From assembly GCA_000156155.1 (NCBI GenBank), contig DS995299.1, forward strand, positions 859,400 through 923,399: 64,000 nucleotides of DNA. Reading direction: 5' to 3'. This document shows, piece by piece, positions 44,375 to 53,542 of the stretch. Source of the DNA: a beta proteobacterium KB13 (GTDB lineage: Bacteria; Pseudomonadota; Gammaproteobacteria; Burkholderiales; Methylophilaceae). Under the pieces are notes generated by a model. It was not told where the DNA came from and ran no database searches. It was given only the letters and a program-made list of their open reading frames with translations. Each line of letters begins with the position of its first letter. Within the stretch, counting starts at the first letter, position 1. Made by a program: the position numbers and the translations under genes.

Positions 44375-44399
44375 TTCAACAACATGTCAGTGATTTATT

Positions 44400-44924
44400 A
44401 TGAAAATTTTTATAGACCTCTTACCAGTAATTATATTTTTTGTCGTATACAAATACACAGATATTTTTTATGCTACCTTTAGTGCAATTATAGCCAGCAT
44501 CTTCTTAGCAATCACCACTTATATAATCAAGAAAAAGATTGAAAAAATGGTGCTCATCAACACCCTGCTCATTACTATTTTGGGAGGTCTAACCATACTG
44601 TTAAAAGATAATACTTTTATAATGTGGAAGCCGACTGCGATCTACTGGTTATTTGCATTAGTCTTAATTGTCAGTCAACTTTTATTCAAGAAAAACTTAA
44701 TGAAGCAAATGTTAGGGAAACAAGTTACGTTGCGAGACCATGCCTGGAATCATATTAGCATGAACGTGATTATATTTATGATTGGTATAGGCATTTTAAA
44801 TCTCTATGTTGCATTTAATTTCGACGAGAATACCTGGGTAAATTTTAAATTATTTGGCATTACCTTTTTACTGTTCATTTTTATGATTTACCTCGCACTA
44901 TATATTTCGAAGGAAAATAAATAA
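44400..44924 (+). CDS. yciB: YciB/IspZ inner-membrane protein (intracellular septation family)
   Basis: Conserved polytopic membrane protein of the septation protein A family, which interacts with elongation and division complexes in E. coli. The 174 residues form about five hydrophobic helices, beginning MKIFIDLLPVIIFFVVYKYTDIFYAT, with the conserved NTFIMWKPTAIYWLFA and VTLRDHAWNHISMNV segments. It leads a compact yciB-yciI-bolA-ppi group and shares one base with yciI. Confidence 0.93.
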   Translation: MKIFIDLLPVIIFFVVYKYTDIFYATFSAIIASIFLAITTYIIKKKIEKMVLINTLLITILGGLTILLKDNTFIMWKPTAIYWLFALVLIVSQLLFKKNLMKQMLGKQVTLRDHAWNHISMNVIIFMIGIGILNLYVAFNFDENTWVNFKLFGITFLLFIFMIYLALYISKENK

Positions 44925-45223
44925 TGTGGTATGTGATTCACAGCCAAGACAATCCGAACTCACTTGAAAAAAGATTAAATGCAAGGCCTGATCATATTGA
45001 GCGCCTTAAGGCTTTGTTAAATCAAGGAAGGCTTATGGTTGCAGGCCCCTTACCTGCAATTGATAGTGAAGATCCAGGGCCAAATGGATATGAGGGTAGT
45101 CTAGTTATTGCTGAATTTGATTCTCTAGAGGATGCAAAAGAATGGGCTCAAAATGATCCCTATGTTACACACGGGATATATCATTCTTTTACCGTTCAAC
45201 CGTTCAAGAAAGTTTTTCCTTAA
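44924..45223 (+). CDS. YciI-family protein
   Basis: Small cytoplasmic ferredoxin-like-fold protein. The 99 residues contain the conserved LNARPDHIERLKALLNQGRLMVAGPLPA motif with the His-Asp pair thought to act in the fold, and NDPYVTHGIYHSFTVQPFKKVF at the end. The gene pair yciB-yciI is conserved in proteobacteria. Biochemical function is not established here. Confidence 0.9.
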   Translation: MWYVIHSQDNPNSLEKRLNARPDHIERLKALLNQGRLMVAGPLPAIDSEDPGPNGYEGSLVIAEFDSLEDAKEWAQNDPYVTHGIYHSFTVQPFKKVFP

Positions 45224-45225
45224 TC

Positions 45226-45468
45226 ATGATTGACGAAATAAAGAAAAGACTCACATCACTTAACCCTGTGAGACTCAAAATTATTGATGATTCACATTTG
45301 CATCAGGGGCATGCTGGGAACTCAGGAGGTGGCCACTACACCATCATCATCAAAAGTGATTTATTAGAAAAACAAAATCGCATTCAATCACACAGACAAA
45401 TTTATGATTTGCTTGACGACCTAATTCCTCAAAAAATTCATGCGTTACAAATTAAAGTTGAAAAATGA
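45226..45468 (+). CDS. bolA: BolA-family protein
   Basis: Class II KH-like fold protein that, with monothiol glutaredoxin, handles [2Fe-2S] clusters and affects morphology. The 80-residue protein has the family signature LKIIDDSHLHQGHAG with the ligand His near residue 23-27, and GGGHYTIIIKSDLLEKQNRIQSHRQIYDLL. It is short, without the longer enteric C-terminus. It is between yciI and a parvulin gene, overlapped by 4 bases. Confidence 0.92.
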   Translation: MIDEIKKRLTSLNPVRLKIIDDSHLHQGHAGNSGGGHYTIIIKSDLLEKQNRIQSHRQIYDLLDDLIPQKIHALQIKVEK

Positions 45469-46238
45469 AATATCAATTTAATCTAATCATATTTCTATAT
45501 TTTATCTGTCCTTCTGTTTTTGCTGAGGTCCTAATTACAGTTAATTCTCAGACATTAAACCCTAACTTAATTGATTATATTTCCGATGAACTAAAAGCCC
45601 AAGGAAGAGATGTCGATGAGGAAATGAAGAAAAATATTATTGATAGACTAGTTGAACTAGAGTTACTCACCGATGCAGCCACAAAAGAAGGCATTACTAG
45701 TGATACAAAATTTCTCTCAAAAGTTGAGCTCACTTATATGGAGATGGCCTATACAGAATACTTAAAAAAATACATTAAAGAACATCCCATTTCAAATGAA
45801 GATATTGACTTAGCTTATAAAAATTTTACAAAGCAATTTAATGAACAAGAATACAAAGGGCAACATATTTTAGTAAAAACTAAAAACGAGGCCGAATCTT
45901 TAATTGGTAAAATTGAAAATGGAAATGAATTTTCAGAGCTCGCTAAAAACTTTTCTATCGACAAAGCCTCAGCTGAAAAAGGTGGAGATCTTGATTGGTT
46001 CAGGTTGGAGGATATGGTTGAATCTTTTGCTAATGAAATCAAGAATCTTCAAATAAATGAACTAAGCGGTGCCTTCCAAACTCAGTTCGGTTGGCATGTT
46101 TTTAAATTAACTGACAAAAAACCACTCACACCTCCAGAGTTGAGTGAGATAAAAAAACGCTTGGAAGATGACTTAAAAAAAAGAAAATTAAAAAATCACA
46201 TTAAAGAATTGAAACAAAATGCAGAAATCTCGAATTAG
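45465..46238 (+). CDS. Periplasmic parvulin-type peptidyl-prolyl isomerase
   Basis: Exported prolyl isomerase/chaperone of the PpiC/PrsA group. The 257-residue precursor has a signal peptide (LIIFLYFICPSVFAE, cleavage near 20), an N-terminal SurA-like helical region, and one parvulin domain (about 125-220) with GQHILVKTKNEAESLI, FSIDKASAEKGGDLDWF and FQTQFGWHVFKLTDKKP. It follows bolA as in many betaproteobacteria and overlaps feoA by 20 bases. Confidence 0.92.
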   Translation: MKYQFNLIIFLYFICPSVFAEVLITVNSQTLNPNLIDYISDELKAQGRDVDEEMKKNIIDRLVELELLTDAATKEGITSDTKFLSKVELTYMEMAYTEYLKKYIKEHPISNEDIDLAYKNFTKQFNEQEYKGQHILVKTKNEAESLIGKIENGNEFSELAKNFSIDKASAEKGGDLDWFRLEDMVESFANEIKNLQINELSGAFQTQFGWHVFKLTDKKPLTPPELSEIKKRLEDDLKKRKLKNHIKELKQNAEISN

Positions 46239-46458
46239 ATTATTATCCGAACTTTCTCAAAATTCTTTTGCAACTGTTGTTGAAATTGATCACCAACCGT
46301 CATTTACAATAAAAGCCGCCGCATTAGGATTAAAAGTTAATAAGACAATAAGCGTGCTTCATAAATCCAATAACGGTCCAATATGCATCAGAGCTAATAC
46401 ATCATCTTTTATGATTCGTGCTGTAGATGCAGCAAAAATTAAGGTCATTCCTCAATGA
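46219..46458 (+). CDS. feoA: FeoA, ferrous iron transport accessory protein
   Basis: SH3-like cytoplasmic protein required for FeoB transport. The 79 residues fit the family: RLLSELSQNSFATVVEID at the start, LGLKVNKTISVLHKSN and a late FMIRAVDAAKIKV strand. The start lies inside the end of the parvulin gene and the stop overlaps feoB by 4 bases, so it is probably translated by coupling. No feoC was found. Confidence 0.85.
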   Translation: MQKSRIRLLSELSQNSFATVVEIDHQPSFTIKAAALGLKVNKTISVLHKSNNGPICIRANTSSFMIRAVDAAKIKVIPQ

Positions 46459-48179
46459 AAAAAATTGCTCTCATAGGAATGCCTAACTCAGGGAAGTCTA
46501 CCTTCTTTAATTCAATCAGTGGAGCATCGGCAAGAATTGCAAATTGGTCTGGAGTGACTGTAGATATTGAAAGCGTTAGAACATTTATATTTGGCGAAAT
46601 TGTAGAGCTTATAGATCTTCCAGGTATTTACTCGTTACATTCTGGATCTGATGATGAAGTTGTTGTCCATGAATTCTTAAAAAATAATCAAATTAATGAA
46701 ATATTTTTTATTCTGAATTCAACTCAAATTGACAGACAAATTGTTTTAGCTAACGAATTATTGAATATGGGATTCAACCTTAGAATTTTATGCAATATGC
46801 ATGACGATGCGAAAAAAAATGGAATTCAGATACATTTTGAAAAATTGCAAAACCGGCTTCAAGTACCGATTCATCCCATAAGCGCAAAATTTAAAGAGGG
46901 ATATGAATTTTTATCAAAAAAACAAGAATTAAAAAAAACAAAAGAGAAGTCAAAAAAATTTTCAGAAAGTGAAATTAAAAATTACGTATCTTTTCCCAAG
47001 ACATTGGATACCTCAACCACTGAGAAACTGGATAAATTTTTTCTTCATCCTTACTTAGGGTTACCCATTTTCTTTATTACACTTTTTTTTCTGTTTCAAA
47101 TTATTTATGGTGTAGCAGAACCAATTCAAGATTTCCTTGGAGGTGTATTTGATTATTTTGGTGACTTTTTACAATCAAATTTAAATCCATGGTTGCCTAA
47201 CCTACTGTCCTCTTTTATATATGATGGAATATATCTTGGAATCACAACTGTGCTTACTTTTGTGCCCGTCATTATTATTTTCTTTCTAATGATGTCATTT
47301 ATAGAAAATAGCGGCTATCTTTCAAGGGCTGCATTTGTGATGGATCGCATGATGGAAAAAATGGGTCTGGATGGTCGCAGTTTTGTTATGATTCTCTTTG
47401 GTTTTGGATGTAATGTGCCAGCTTTGATGGGAACAAAAATAATGCGTTCTAAATCTATCCGTTATCTTTCTATGCTTATTATTCCATTTTCATTGTGCTC
47501 TGCAAGACTGCAAGTCTTTTTATTTTTTACAGCTATTTTTTTTGAACCAAGAATTGGGGGATTGGTATTGTTCTTAATGTATATCATCAGCTTTTTACTG
47601 ATCCTTCTTACAGCAATAATTTTTAAAAAAAACCAGGCGGATAATGAATCAGTTCTTATCGAAATGCCAGCCTATCAATTACCAACCCTCAGACAAAATA
47701 TCCTAACAGCCACTCATGAGGTCAAACATTTTTTAACAAGAGCATCAAAATTTATTTTAGGCGGGGTTATTGTCGTTTGGCTTCTAACGAACACCTATAT
47801 TTCACCAGAATTAAGTGTTGCTGATTCTATTGGAAAAGCACTCAACCCAATTTTTGATCCAATCGGGATTAATGACAAGCTAATTATTGCTCTAATTTTT
47901 GGTTTCATTGCTAAAGAGATTGTGATTGGAGCTCTTGCAGTTATTTTTTCTGGGAATGACAGCACTCTTCCAGACTTACTGTTCAATTACATAACTTGGC
48001 AACAAGCCATAAGCTTTATGATTTTTACTCTAATTTATACACCCTGCCTGTCAACCATTGCGGTCATTAAGAATCAATCAAAAAGTAAAAAATTAGTCCT
48101 GACGTCGCTGATATGGTCTTTATTATTGGCATGGATTATTAGCTTTGTAAGCTATCAAAGTTTATTAATTTTATATTGA
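46455..48179 (+). CDS. feoB: FeoB, ferrous iron transporter
   Basis: Inner-membrane Fe(II) transporter with a cytoplasmic G domain. The G domain has G1 GMPNSGKST (residues 7-15), ANWSGVTVD (G2), DLPGIYSL (G3) and a NMHDD G4. The membrane part carries the two Gate motifs, including FGFGCNVPALMGTK and IPFSLCSARLQVF near 330 and LIYTPCLSTIAVIKN near 535. At 574 residues it is shorter than the enteric protein, mainly in the spacer helices, but all core elements are present. Fe(II) intake fits with the Isc genes in the window. Confidence 0.93.
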   Translation: MKKIALIGMPNSGKSTFFNSISGASARIANWSGVTVDIESVRTFIFGEIVELIDLPGIYSLHSGSDDEVVVHEFLKNNQINEIFFILNSTQIDRQIVLANELLNMGFNLRILCNMHDDAKKNGIQIHFEKLQNRLQVPIHPISAKFKEGYEFLSKKQELKKTKEKSKKFSESEIKNYVSFPKTLDTSTTEKLDKFFLHPYLGLPIFFITLFFLFQIIYGVAEPIQDFLGGVFDYFGDFLQSNLNPWLPNLLSSFIYDGIYLGITTVLTFVPVIIIFFLMMSFIENSGYLSRAAFVMDRMMEKMGLDGRSFVMILFGFGCNVPALMGTKIMRSKSIRYLSMLIIPFSLCSARLQVFLFFTAIFFEPRIGGLVLFLMYIISFLLILLTAIIFKKNQADNESVLIEMPAYQLPTLRQNILTATHEVKHFLTRASKFILGGVIVVWLLTNTYISPELSVADSIGKALNPIFDPIGINDKLIIALIFGFIAKEIVIGALAVIFSGNDSTLPDLLFNYITWQQAISFMIFTLIYTPCLSTIAVIKNQSKSKKLVLTSLIWSLLLAWIISFVSYQSLLILY

Positions 48180-48256
48180 TAATTAAGCAAGATTGTCGCA
48201 GAAAAAAAGCATGCTATCTGTTAAAATATTCTTTTTTTTAATATATCTATCATCAA

Positions 48257-51200
48257 GTGATTCATTATCATTTTAGCCAGACGGCGCTTTCCAAAAATCA
48301 AGAAGAAAAGCTACTAAAAAAGATTAGCTCATCGCATAGTCAGATTGTAAATCTCAATACTCAGTATATTCATTATGCTGAATTTATTGATGAGCCATCC
48401 TCGGATGATATTAAAACTCTTGAAAATCTCCTTATCTATGGTGAACCAAGAGAAAGAGGCTCAACATCAAAACATAAGTTTATTATTATTCCAAGATTCG
48501 GAACCTTATCTCCATGGGCCTCAAAAGCAACCGACATTGCCAAGCGATGTAATTTAAACATAACAAAAATTGAGCGTGGGCTATTAATCAACTTAATTGC
48601 AGAAAAAGATTTGACTCAAAAAGAAATTGAAGAAATTTCACGAAACTGCTTTGACCGTATGACTGAAACTGTCATATATAACCAACTTGATGGGCATAAA
48701 CTTTTTATTCAAGAGGATCCCAAACCCCTTCAATTAGTAGATATACTGAATAATGGAATCAATATTCTTCATGATTACAATATTAAAAATGGTTTAGCTT
48801 TGTCAGAGGATGAAGTGCAGTACTTATATCAAAACTTTTTAAAAATTAACAAAAACCCTACTGATGCTGAACTGATGATGTTTGCACAAGCCAATTCGGA
48901 ACATTGCCGTCATAAAATCTTTAATGCTTCATGGAATATTGATGGAAAAGATCAAGAAAAATCTTTATTCCAAATGATCAGAAATACGCATAATAAAAAT
49001 CCAAAAAAAACTATCGTTGCTTACTCTGATAATTCCTCAATCATAGAGGGTAAAAAAATTAATCGTTTTTATCCAGGCAAGGATAATAAATTTAAACCTC
49101 ATTCGGAAAAGACGCATTATCTTATGAAGGTTGAAACCCATAATCATCCAACAGCAATCTCCCCTTTTCCTGGAGCGGCTACAGGTTCGGGTGGTGAAAT
49201 AAGAGACGAGGGGGCGACAGGACGTGGTTCAAAACCAAAAGCAGGTCTGACTGGATTCTCAGTATCAAATTTAAATATACCGGACTACCCTCTTCCATGG
49301 GAAACGACTGCTGAAAAACCAGATCACATATCCTCGCCATTAGATATTATGATTGATGGCCCGATAGGGGGTGCATCATACAATAATGAGTTTGGAAGGC
49401 CCAATATTGCAGGTTACTTTAGGGTGTTTGAGCAAAAGGTTGATGGGAAAAAATATGGATACCATAAGCCCATCATGCTGGCTGGCGGCGTAGGTAACAT
49501 CAGTGATAACCATACACACAAGAAGCTACTTGATGAAAATGTATTATTAATTCAACTTGGTGGTCCTGGCATGTTGATTGGGCTCGGAGGAGGAGCTGCA
49601 TCCTCAATGAATAGCGGATCTAATGACGAAAGTTTAGATTATGCATCGGTACAAAGAGGTAATCCTGAAATTCAAAGAAGAGCTCAAGAGGTTATAGATC
49701 GTTGTTGGCAGTTACAAGAAGATAATCCTATTTTAAGTATCCATGACGTTGGTGCTGGAGGGCTCTCTAATGCCTTTCCAGAGCTTATTAATGATGGCGA
49801 GGTCGGTGCAGATTTTGATATTAGGAATATTGATACCGAAGAGAAAGGCATGGCGCCTCATGAGTTGTGGTGTAACGAATCTCAGGAAAGATACGTATTG
49901 GCTATTGATCAACAATCGCTAGATTTATTTAAAAAAATCTGTGATAGAGAGCGTTGTCCTTTTAGGGTCATAGGTAAAGCGAAGAAAAATCGTCATCTTC
50001 ATGTTAAAGATAATTTACTAAATCAAGATGTTGTTAATATGGAGCTTGATGTTCTGCTTGGAAAACCACCAAAATTATTAAAAAAAATTCCAAAAAAAAT
50101 AGAAAAGGATATTCCAAAATCATCCAAGATAAATGACAAAGATTTACATAAAAAAGTTATTTCACACCCTTCAGTAGCTTCAAAGAAGTTTTTAATAACG
50201 ATTGGAGATAGATCTGTTACTGGGCTAGTTGCTCAAGATCAAATGGTGGGCCCATGGCAAACCCCGGTATCAAATGTTGCTGTGACAAAAGTTTCTTTTG
50301 AAGATGTAACAGGCGAGGCCTTTGCCATTGGGGAGAGAACCCCATTAGCCATATCCAATGCAAAAAGATCTGCTCGCATGGCTGTTGCGGAAGCTGTCAC
50401 CAATATAGTTGCCGCTAATATAGGAAATATTGCTAATATTAAATTATCAGCCAACTGGATGGCAGCAAGCGGTGATGATGATGAAGATAACAATCTCTTT
50501 GCTGCTGTACACGCTGTCGGTGAGGAGCTTTGCCCACAATTAGGTATATCAATTCCTGTCGGCAAAGATTCCATGTCCATGACGACAAAATGGGATGACA
50601 AGGTCGTCACTTCCCCTCTTTCGCTAATTGTTACAGCATTTTCTGAATGTGAAAATACTCGAAAAACATGTACGCCTGAATTTATTAGGCAAGATGATTA
50701 CATCTTCTTATACATTGATTTAGGTTTAAATCAATACAGAATCGGTGGATCCATTGCTGAGCAGGTGAGTAACACCATGTCATCAAAATGTCCTGACATT
50801 GATGATCCAAAATTATTAGTTGGCTTCTGTGACGCTATTCAACAACTCATAAATAAAAATCTAATTTATGCTTATCATGACCGATCCGATGGTGGCTTGT
50901 TTGCAACCTTGTCTGAAATGGCATTTGCCTCTCGTTGTGGAATTGATATCGATTTATCTCAGATTAATGCAGAATTTCCAAATATTTTATTCTCGGAAGA
51001 GCTTGGTGCGGTCATACAAATAGACAAAAAAAATGAAGAGGAAATCGTTAATTTATTTCGAGAAAAAAATATTCAGCATATCTTCAATGTTGGAAAAATA
51101 AATCATTTAAATCAAATTAATATTAAACACGGTTCAGATTGTATTCGGGAACAAAGGTCTGAGCTTGAAAAAATATGGTCGCTAAATAGTTATCACATTC

Positions 51201-52105
51201 AATCAATTCGTGACAATGCCAAATTAGCAGCACAAGAATTAAGCTTTGTAGATGACAACAATGATCCTGGAATTCAAGCAGATATAAAGTTTGAGTTAAA
51301 TTTTCCATCTATTGCGGGCACCAAAAAACCACAAATAGCAATCCTTCGTGAACAAGGGGTTAATGGTCATTATGAGATGGCAGCTGCATTCCATTTCGCC
51401 GGATTCGATGCGATCGATGTTCATATGCAAGATCTAATGGACGGTAATTATGCCATTACAGATTTTAGAGCTTTTGTTGCTTGCGGTGGTTTTTCATATG
51501 GTGATGTCTTAGGCGCAGGAGAAGGTTGGTCTAAAGTGATCCTCAACAACCCTATGCTGCGGGATCAGTTTACGTCCTTTTTCAATCAGTCAAATTCAAT
51601 AGCCTTGGGGGTTTGTAATGGATGTCAGATGATGTCAAACCTTAAATCTATCATCCCGGGTGCAGACAAATGGCCAAAATTTGTGAAAAATTTATCTGAT
51701 CAGTTTGAATCAAGAGTGGTTACGGTAAAGATACCAAAAAATAATTCTATCTTTTTTAATGAAATGGAAAACTCCTCTATTCCTGTGATTACAGCCCACG
51801 GCGAAGGAAGAGCTTTCTTCTCTAATCCAAATGATCATAAAGAAATGAGTCAAAAGGAACAAATTACATTACAATATGTCTCAAACTTTCATGAGGTAAC
51901 AACCAATTACCCATCAAATCCAAATGGTTCAGTTGATGGTGTAACAGGTTTTACTAATGATGATGGACGTTTTAATATCATGATGCCTCATCCGGAGCGT
52001 GTTTTTAGGTCAGATCAAAATACTTGGTCTAGAGATAAAAGTAACGAATACGGACCTTGGTTTAAAATGTTTACCAATGCATATTATTATTTAAAGAACA
52101 GTTAG
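48257..52105 (+). CDS. purL: PurL, phosphoribosylformylglycinamidine synthase
   Basis: Large single-chain FGAM synthase (glutaminase fused), fourth step of purine synthesis. The 1282-residue protein has an N-terminal domain, two AIR synthase-like halves with KVETHNHPTAISPFPGAATGSGGEIRDEGATGRG near 300 and HDVGAGGLSNAFPELI near 495, and a C-terminal class I glutaminase (about 1020-1275) with the nucleophile Cys in LGVCNGCQMM and the HPER His motif in MMPHPERVF. Translation starts at GTG. An ORF-free stretch of 77 bases separates it from feoB. Confidence 0.97.
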   Translation: MIHYHFSQTALSKNQEEKLLKKISSSHSQIVNLNTQYIHYAEFIDEPSSDDIKTLENLLIYGEPRERGSTSKHKFIIIPRFGTLSPWASKATDIAKRCNLNITKIERGLLINLIAEKDLTQKEIEEISRNCFDRMTETVIYNQLDGHKLFIQEDPKPLQLVDILNNGINILHDYNIKNGLALSEDEVQYLYQNFLKINKNPTDAELMMFAQANSEHCRHKIFNASWNIDGKDQEKSLFQMIRNTHNKNPKKTIVAYSDNSSIIEGKKINRFYPGKDNKFKPHSEKTHYLMKVETHNHPTAISPFPGAATGSGGEIRDEGATGRGSKPKAGLTGFSVSNLNIPDYPLPWETTAEKPDHISSPLDIMIDGPIGGASYNNEFGRPNIAGYFRVFEQKVDGKKYGYHKPIMLAGGVGNISDNHTHKKLLDENVLLIQLGGPGMLIGLGGGAASSMNSGSNDESLDYASVQRGNPEIQRRAQEVIDRCWQLQEDNPILSIHDVGAGGLSNAFPELINDGEVGADFDIRNIDTEEKGMAPHELWCNESQERYVLAIDQQSLDLFKKICDRERCPFRVIGKAKKNRHLHVKDNLLNQDVVNMELDVLLGKPPKLLKKIPKKIEKDIPKSSKINDKDLHKKVISHPSVASKKFLITIGDRSVTGLVAQDQMVGPWQTPVSNVAVTKVSFEDVTGEAFAIGERTPLAISNAKRSARMAVAEAVTNIVAANIGNIANIKLSANWMAASGDDDEDNNLFAAVHAVGEELCPQLGISIPVGKDSMSMTTKWDDKVVTSPLSLIVTAFSECENTRKTCTPEFIRQDDYIFLYIDLGLNQYRIGGSIAEQVSNTMSSKCPDIDDPKLLVGFCDAIQQLINKNLIYAYHDRSDGGLFATLSEMAFASRCGIDIDLSQINAEFPNILFSEELGAVIQIDKKNEEEIVNLFREKNIQHIFNVGKINHLNQINIKHGSDCIREQRSELEKIWSLNSYHIQSIRDNAKLAAQELSFVDDNNDPGIQADIKFELNFPSIAGTKKPQIAILREQGVNGHYEMAAAFHFAGFDAIDVHMQDLMDGNYAITDFRAFVACGGFSYGDVLGAGEGWSKVILNNPMLRDQFTSFFNQSNSIALGVCNGCQMMSNLKSIIPGADKWPKFVKNLSDQFESRVVTVKIPKNNSIFFNEMENSSIPVITAHGEGRAFFSNPNDHKEMSQKEQITLQYVSNFHEVTTNYPSNPNGSVDGVTGFTNDDGRFNIMMPHPERVFRSDQNTWSRDKSNEYGPWFKMFTNAYYYLKNS

Positions 52106-52112
52106 GAATGTT

Positions 52113-52589
52113 ATGAAAAAGTTATTTAGTATATTTTTGTTAATTTTAAGTCTTAATACATTCGCAGGATTAACCGATCCTGAAGAATTGGAATTTACTG
52201 GTGCGCTAAATGATGGTGACTTAAAAACGGTCAAGATGTATGTTGAACAAAAAGCTGTCCCATTAGAAGACAAATATTTTGCATGGACTCCATTCTTAAT
52301 TACTGCTGCAAAAAATCAATTTGAAATCCTTAAATATTTAACTGAAAAAGGTGCTGACATTAATTACATTCACCCTGTGACTAGGATGACTGGTTTTCAT
52401 CATGCCGCATTTAATGGTAACAAAGAAATGGCAAAATACCTTGCAGAAAAAGGTATTGACATTAATAAGAAGCTTAAAGGCGATGTTTCTATAGTGAGGG
52501 CACTTAAAGATGATGGTAAGGAAGATATGGCTAAATTTCTTATAACACTGGGAGTAAGCGAAGAAGGCTGTGAAGGCAAATGCTTTTAA
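52113..52589 (+). CDS. Exported ankyrin-repeat protein (small)
   Basis: Predicted periplasmic protein of 158 residues. It has a signal peptide (MKKLFSIFLLILSLNTFAG, cleavage near 18) followed by three to four ankyrin repeats: ALNDGDLKTVKMYVEQK, TPFLITAAKNQFEILKYLTEKGADINYI, TGFHHAAFNGNKEMAKYLAEKGIDIN and a partial last repeat. The C-terminus has two cysteines (EEGCEGKCF) that could form a disulfide. It starts 7 bases after purL, which suggests cotranscription. No specific function is assigned; ankyrin repeats imply protein binding. Confidence 0.85.
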   Translation: MKKLFSIFLLILSLNTFAGLTDPEELEFTGALNDGDLKTVKMYVEQKAVPLEDKYFAWTPFLITAAKNQFEILKYLTEKGADINYIHPVTRMTGFHHAAFNGNKEMAKYLAEKGIDINKKLKGDVSIVRALKDDGKEDMAKFLITLGVSEEGCEGKCF

Positions 52590-52610
52590 TTCATAGACAT
52601 TAGTTTTTTT

Positions 52611-52639
52611 AAAAAGCATCTCAATGAGATGCTTTTTTT
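52611..52639. terminator. Bidirectional terminator between ankyrin gene and serB
   Basis: A 12-bp stem, AAAAAGCATCTC (52611-52622) with GAGATGCTTTTT (52626-52637), encloses a 3-base loop and runs into TT at 52638-52639. A run on one side and T run on the other make it usable from both strands; it overlaps the serB stop codon. Confidence 0.9.
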
Positions 52640-53483
52640 ATTCTCTTTCCATAAACTTGAATAGATCCAAAAGAGTTTTGTAATAACCTTTTTTTACCGA
52701 CCAAGTAACAAGATTATCCAATACTGGTTTTCCATGCATAGATATGCTTAAGCCAGATTCATTAAACATATTAATATCGTTCGCACCATCACCTATCGCC
52801 ATGATTTGGGATTTCTTAATACCGTATTGATTTGCAATTTTTAGGGTCAGTTCAGCTTTTTTCTCAGCATTGACTATGTCACCAGCCAGTTTTCCAGTTA
52901 GCTCGTTATTTAGAACCTCAAAGGTATTAGAAAAAGCATAGTCCATAGATAAAGATTTTTTTACATAATCAACAAAATAAGTAAAGCCGCCAGAAACTAC
53001 AACAGTAATTAAATAGTTTGATTTGGCATAATTTATCCATTCATTGACATATGGCTGAAATTTTATTTTTTCATTAATAATTTTTTCAAATGATGCAAGA
53101 TTAATTCCTTTTAATAGCTCTACCCTTTTCTTTATACTTTCATCGAAACATAATTGCCCCTGCATGGTTAACTCAGTGATTTCAGATATTTCTTTTTTTA
53201 AATTAAGAAGTTCGGCTATTTCATCAATACACTCATTTTGAATGAGTGTGGAATCCATATCACAAACAAGAAGTTTAAAATCTTTAATTGTTTTTTTTAT
53301 GTTGAGAAAAAATTGAGTCTCAGATGAAATCAGTTTCCTCTTATTCTCTTTAAAAAAATTAGAGTTACTTTCAAAAGTGCTAAATTGATTGTCAAGTTTT
53401 TTTAAATCATCCTCAAAATGACTAATTTTATGTTCATCAATAAATCGATGAAGATCCTCATTGCAAATCAAGTAATTTTCCAT
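52638..53483 (-). CDS. serB: SerB, phosphoserine phosphatase
   Basis: HAD-family phosphatase for the last step of serine synthesis. From the ATG at 53483 it has 281 residues. The catalytic DxDxT loop is VCDMDSTLIQNECIDEIAE near residues 79-97; motif II is VVSGGFTYF near 165 and motifs III/IV are in KKSQIMAIGDGANDINMF near 237. The frame is open to a TTG at 53498, but a perfect TATAAT lies 6 bases upstream of the ATG and overlaps that extension, making the ATG at 53483 likelier. It diverges from sucC. Confidence 0.94.
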   Translation of the reverse strand: MENYLICNEDLHRFIDEHKISHFEDDLKKLDNQFSTFESNSNFFKENKRKLISSETQFFLNIKKTIKDFKLLVCDMDSTLIQNECIDEIAELLNLKKEISEITELTMQGQLCFDESIKKRVELLKGINLASFEKIINEKIKFQPYVNEWINYAKSNYLITVVVSGGFTYFVDYVKKSLSMDYAFSNTFEVLNNELTGKLAGDIVNAEKKAELTLKIANQYGIKKSQIMAIGDGANDINMFNESGLSISMHGKPVLDNLVTWSVKKGYYKTLLDLFKFMERE

Positions 53484-53489
53484 GCACAC

Positions 53490-53495
53490 ATTATA
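53490..53495 (-). promoter_or_regulatory. -10 element of a near-leaderless serB promoter
   Basis: TATAAT on the minus strand lies 6 bases before the serB ATG (53483), so initiation at the usual distance would fall on the start codon. No obvious -35 hexamer is visible 16-18 bases upstream (TGATAT at best). Confidence 0.45.
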
Positions 53496-53542
53496 CAACT
53501 CTTACCAATCTGATATCATTATGTTTTAACTGATTAACGACG

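Noticed and set aside
48180-48256. Promoter or riboswitch in front of purL
   Set aside because: A TAAAAT -10-like word exists but the nearest -35-like TTGTCG is 23 bases away, and no structured purine-riboswitch-like element fits into 77 bases.
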